10,602 nucleotides of DNA from Polynucleobacter meluiroseus (lineage in GTDB: Bacteria; Pseudomonadota; Gammaproteobacteria; Burkholderiales; Burkholderiaceae), in assembly GCA_945867755.1 (NCBI GenBank), contig CAMBJN010000037.1, positions 1 through 10,602 of the forward strand, in the 5' to 3' direction. Below are positions 8,630-10,602 of the stretch, piece after piece. The position numbers and the translations under genes are program-made. The notes beneath the pieces are model-generated. The model had not been told where the DNA came from and did not search any database. It worked only from the letters and a program-made list of their open reading frames with translations. Within the stretch, counting starts at the first letter, position 1, and each line of letters opens with the position of its first letter.

Positions 8630-10111
8630 ATGAATTCAACTCTTGCACTAGAAAACCCTCTGCATCTCAGTCGTGCTGATGCTTTAAACATTGCAAAAGA
8701 AATTCTTTTGGCGCCAGCAGGCATTTCAGAACAAGATCTCCAAAAGACTCTTGCGCACATGCACACGCATCAATTGGATGATGCTGATTTGTATTTTCAA
8801 AGAACCCACAATGAATCTTGGAGCCTTGAAGAGGGTATTGTTAAATCAGGCAGTTTTAGCATTGATCAGGGTGTTGGCGTGCGCGCAGTCAGTCACGACA
8901 AAACAGCATTTGCTTACTCTGACGAAATCAGTGCTTTGGCATTAAGAAATGCCGCTGAAGCGACCCGCGTGATCGGGGCTCAACAAAAGAGCACATATAT
9001 CAGCCCTAAGTGGAAGACGCCTGCCACCCATGCCCTTTATCAATCATTTAATCCCTTGGATAGTCTTGATGCCAAAGCAAAAATTGCCATTCTTGAAGAC
9101 ATTGAACGCAAAGCCAAGGCCAAAGATCCTCGCATTGTTCAAGTGATGGCCGGTCTTGCTGGTGAGTTTGATGTTGTATTGGTGGCTCGTGCAAACGGTG
9201 TACTAGCAGCAGATATACGCCCATTGGTACGCATCTCGATCACGGTCATTGCAGAGCAAAATGGTCGTCGCGAAGTAGGCTCTTCAGGCGGTGGCGGTAG
9301 ATTTGATTATCACTTTTTTGTTAAAGATAAGATTGATCATTGGATCAATGAAGCAGTCCGCTCTGCTTTGGTTAATCTTGAATCACAGGCAGCGCCAGCG
9401 GGCCCTATGACTGTTGTTTTAGGTCCAGGCTGGCCAGGTGTATTGCTTCATGAGGCAATCGGCCATGGCCTTGAAGGTGACTTCAATCGCAAAGGGTCAT
9501 CAGCCTTCTCTGGCAAGATAGGTCAACGTGTTGCCGCCAAGGGTGTCACAGTTGTTGATGATGGAACTATTCCAGGTCGACGCGGTTCTTTATCAGTTGA
9601 TGATGAAGGCACGCCTACTCAATGCACCACCTTGATAGAAGATGGCATCCTAAAAGGTTACATACAAGACAGCCTTAATGCTCGTCTGATGAAAATGCCA
9701 ACAACCGGTAATGCTAGACGCGAAAGTTATGCATCTCTACCAATGCCTCGTATGACCAACACGTATATGCTGGGCGGCAAAGAAGATCCTCAAGAAATCA
9801 TTGGCAGCATTAAAAAAGGTCTCTATGCGGCCAATTTTGGTGGTGGGCAAGTTGATATCACCAGTGGTAAGTTTGTGTTTTCAGCTTCTGAAGCCTATTG
9901 GGTTGAAAACGGAAAAATCTTATACCCTGTCAAAGGAGCCACCATCATCGGCAACGGCCCTGAATCGCTTAAAGAAATCAGCATGATTGGTAATGACATG
10001 GATTTGGATAGCGGTATTGGTGTTTGCGGCAAAGAAGGTCAAAGCGTGCCAGTTGGGGTTGGCCAGCCCACGCTGAGGATTGACAATATGACGGTTGGTG
10101 GAACCGCTTAA
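8630..10111 (+). CDS. tldD: Metalloprotease TldD
   Basis: TldD is the catalytic subunit of the TldD/TldE (PmbA) zinc protease. The complex takes unfolded peptides into a closed chamber; in E. coli it trims microcin B17 precursor and degrades the antitoxin CcdA. The 493-residue product is close to the usual 480. The zinc-protease motif HEAIGH occupies 274-279 (H274, E275, H279), followed by GLEGDFNRKGSSAFSGK, and the late cysteine in GVCGKEGQ (C466) is the expected third metal ligand. The N-terminal region (DDADLYFQR...SWSLEEGIVKSG, 50-74) is the usual peptide-binding half. All active-site elements are intact. The start eight bases after the nitrilase stop, with only AAAGAAAAT upstream as an A-rich pseudo-Shine-Dalgarno, suggests translational coupling. 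The partner tldE/pmbA is not in the window, which is normal since the two are often unlinked. Confidence 0.97.
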   Translation: MNSTLALENPLHLSRADALNIAKEILLAPAGISEQDLQKTLAHMHTHQLDDADLYFQRTHNESWSLEEGIVKSGSFSIDQGVGVRAVSHDKTAFAYSDEISALALRNAAEATRVIGAQQKSTYISPKWKTPATHALYQSFNPLDSLDAKAKIAILEDIERKAKAKDPRIVQVMAGLAGEFDVVLVARANGVLAADIRPLVRISITVIAEQNGRREVGSSGGGGRFDYHFFVKDKIDHWINEAVRSALVNLESQAAPAGPMTVVLGPGWPGVLLHEAIGHGLEGDFNRKGSSAFSGKIGQRVAAKGVTVVDDGTIPGRRGSLSVDDEGTPTQCTTLIEDGILKGYIQDSLNARLMKMPTTGNARRESYASLPMPRMTNTYMLGGKEDPQEIIGSIKKGLYAANFGGGQVDITSGKFVFSASEAYWVENGKILYPVKGATIIGNGPESLKEISMIGNDMDLDSGIGVCGKEGQSVPVGVGQPTLRIDNMTVGGTA

Positions 10112-10132
10112 TCACTAAAACAAATAAAACTG

Positions 10133-10141
10133 TGCTACATT
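10133..10141 (+). promoter_or_regulatory. Candidate extended -10 promoter of the aroG leader
   Basis: TGCTACATT fits the extended -10 form TGnTATAAT: the TG dinucleotide plus T, A, A and T of the hexamer (10136-10141) are in place. The predicted start is about seven bases downstream, at about 10148, which is the A of the leader ATG. No clear -35 is found 16-18 bases upstream, which extended -10 promoters tolerate. Readthrough from tldD remains an alternative source of transcripts. Confidence 0.5.
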
Positions 10142-10147
10142 AACCCC

Positions 10148-10225
10148 ATGTCTGCAAATAAATTTTATTTCTTTTACTTTTGGTTCTCAGCCCACGGCGG
10201 TCGAGAGGCAGAAATTCAAGCATAA
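10148..10225 (+). CDS. Aromatic-rich leader peptide of the aroG attenuator
   Basis: This is a 25-codon ORF with ATG at 10148 and TAA at 10223-10225. Residues 6-13 are FYFFYFWF: five Phe, two Tyr and one Trp in a row (10163-10186), a composition very unlikely by chance. The rest (SAHGGREAEIQA) is encoded by bases that also form the antiterminator. Position upstream of a strong terminator and then of DAHP synthase identifies it as an attenuation leader: ribosomes stall when charged Phe, Tyr or Trp tRNA is short. The peptide itself probably has no function. No Shine-Dalgarno precedes the ATG (the bases are TTAACCCC), and the best promoter puts the mRNA start at the ATG, so leaderless initiation is likely. 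An alternative reading is a chance ORF, but the aromatic run and the RNA folding agree too well for that. Confidence 0.9.
   Translation: MSANKFYFFYFWFSAHGGREAEIQA
10185..10206 (+). promoter_or_regulatory. Possible pause/protector hairpin of the attenuator
   Basis: TCTC (10185-10188) can pair with GAGA (10203-10206). After one mismatch, GCC (10190-10192) pairs with GGT (10199-10201, one G-U), leaving a six-base loop. Part of the antiterminator arm (10195-10201) is held in this hairpin, so it would favour termination when no ribosome is stalled. A ribosome stalled on the aromatic codons up to 10186 would cover its 5' arm. It is a modest stem and less certain than the two competing hairpins downstream. 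Confidence 0.45.
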
Positions 10226-10251
10226 ATTTCCAGCACTCAAAATAACCGCCG
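10195..10251 (+). promoter_or_regulatory. Antiterminator hairpin of the aroG attenuator
   Basis: CGGCGGT (10195-10201) is exactly complementary to ACCGCCG (10245-10251), the 5' arm of the terminator. The interior also pairs in nested order: GAG 10203-10205 with CTC 10236-10238, GC 10208-10209 with GC 10233-10234, and GAAATT 10211-10216 with AATTTC 10225-10230. That gives 18 base pairs in one imperfect hairpin. Because it consumes the terminator 5' arm, the two structures exclude each other. The leader stop codon lies at the tip, so a ribosome that reaches the stop would break this hairpin and allow termination. Confidence 0.82.
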
Positions 10252-10273
10252 ACACTAACGGCGGTTTTTTTTT
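10244..10273 (+). terminator. Intrinsic terminator (attenuator) before aroG
   Basis: AACCGCCG (10244-10251) pairs perfectly with CGGCGGTT (10259-10266) around a seven-base loop; nine consecutive T residues (10265-10273) begin in the last two stem bases. This is a textbook rho-independent terminator. It lies between the leader ORF and aroG, 42 bases before the aroG start, so it controls entry into aroG. It would also stop readthrough from tldD. Confidence 0.95.
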
Positions 10274-10302
10274 ACAGATTTAAGAATGACGGTAATAGAA
10301 AA

Positions 10303-10307
10303 AGGAG
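10303..10307 (+). promoter_or_regulatory. Shine-Dalgarno of aroG, fixing its start at 10316
   Basis: AGGAG lies eight bases before the ATG at 10316, ideal spacing. The ATG at 10311 is out of frame and only three bases away. The in-frame ATG at 10286 lies upstream of this site with no purine-rich motif of its own. It is the only strong ribosome binding site seen at a gene start in the window. Confidence 0.85.
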
Positions 10308-10315
10308 CTAATGAA

Positions 10316-10602
10316 ATGGTTGATAAATCTCTCAGTACCAGAGACAGCTGGTATGCCAGCATTGATAAAACATCAGAGACTGATGATGCCCGCATTCAAA
10401 ACATCACGGTGCTACCACCGCCAGAGCATCTCATTCGCTTCTTTCCTATTCAGGGAACATCCGCTGAGAAATTGATCAGCAAAACCAGGAAGAAGGTTCG
10501 CGACATCATGCACGGTAAGGATGATCGTCTTTTGGTGATCATTGGGCCCTGTTCTATTCATGATCCAAGTGCTGCGATTGCCTATGCTCACAAATTATTA
10601 GA
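10316..10602 (+). CDS. aroG: Class I 3-deoxy-7-phosphoheptulonate (DAHP) synthase, N-terminal part (3' end outside window)
   Basis: DAHP synthase condenses phosphoenolpyruvate and erythrose 4-phosphate, the first committed step to chorismate and thus to Phe, Tyr and Trp. Ninety-five codons are visible of a protein usually near 350-370 residues. The stretch DDRLLVIIGPCSIHDP (69-84) is the AroF/AroG/AroH hallmark and C79 corresponds to the metal-binding cysteine. ARIQNITVLPPPEHLIRFFP (25-44) matches the N-terminal segment involved in feedback inhibition in this family. The N-terminus has about 18 residues more than E. coli AroG before the shared part, without signs of a signal peptide. Which amino acid inhibits the enzyme cannot be read from this fragment; aroG is used as the generic symbol. 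Expression is very probably set by the upstream Phe/Tyr/Trp attenuator. An in-frame ATG at 10286 would add ten residues but is less favoured. Confidence 0.95.
   Translation, partial: MVDKSLSTRDSWYASIDKTSETDDARIQNITVLPPPEHLIRFFPIQGTSAEKLISKTRKKVRDIMHGKDDRLLVIIGPCSIHDPSAAIAYAHKLL

Noticed and set aside
10244..10273. Reading the hairpin simply as the tldD operon terminator
   Set aside because: It may do this too, but the aromatic leader ORF and the alternative pairing of its 5' arm are not explained by a plain terminator.
10311..10313. ATG five bases upstream of the chosen aroG start
   Set aside because: It is out of frame with the DAHP synthase sequence and only three bases from the Shine-Dalgarno.
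10286..10315. In-frame upstream ATG that would extend aroG by ten residues
   Set aside because: It has no ribosome binding site of its own and lies upstream of the ideally placed AGGAG; kept only as an alternative.
1..10602. Mobile elements, CRISPR arrays, tRNA or rRNA genes, or a defence system
   Set aside because: I found no transposase, spaced direct repeats, structural RNA signatures or foreign-looking gene blocks; all large ORFs are core functions.

Overview
The window looks like ordinary chromosomal DNA of a free-living betaproteobacterium. Protein wording, an A+T-leaning composition and the gene order glnE / yhdP / nitrilase / tldD / DAHP synthase point to a low-GC Burkholderiaceae lineage. 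Polynucleobacter or a close relative is my best guess, from recall and not from a search. I see no mobile element, CRISPR array, tRNA or rRNA. Coding density is very high, and the only non-coding stretch longer than 50 bases is the 204 bases between tldD and aroG.

Layout. Bases 1-864 (+) are the C-terminal half of recN, a DNA-repair SMC-like ATPase. Its 3' end overlaps by 15 bases the 3' end of glnE (850-3657, -), the two-headed enzyme that adenylylates and deadenylylates glutamine synthetase. A 44-base gap separates glnE from the divergently transcribed yhdP (3702-7778, +), a giant AsmA-like envelope protein. yhdP is followed closely by a Nit1-type carbon-nitrogen hydrolase (7800-8621) and by tldD (8630-10111). 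Gaps of 21 and 8 bases make yhdP-nit-tldD a probable operon. From 10316 to the window end lies the N-terminal part of a class I DAHP synthase (aroG-like), the entry enzyme of aromatic amino acid synthesis.

The most interesting part is the tldD-aroG gap. It holds a 25-codon ORF (10148-10225), too short for usual gene callers, with eight consecutive aromatic codons (FYFFYFWF). It is followed by a strong intrinsic terminator (10244-10273). A copy of the terminator's 3' arm lies inside the leader ORF (10195-10201) and can pair with the terminator's 5' arm, forming a mutually exclusive 18-bp antiterminator hairpin whose tip contains the leader stop codon. This is the full architecture of a ribosome-mediated transcription attenuator reading Phe, Tyr and Trp supply to control DAHP synthase. 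An extended -10 promoter candidate (10133-10141) would place the transcription start at or next to the leader ATG, so the leader may be translated from a leaderless mRNA.

The remaining genes are conserved housekeeping functions: DNA repair, nitrogen control, envelope lipid homeostasis, metabolite repair and peptide proteolysis. They look intact apart from the two cut by the window edges.
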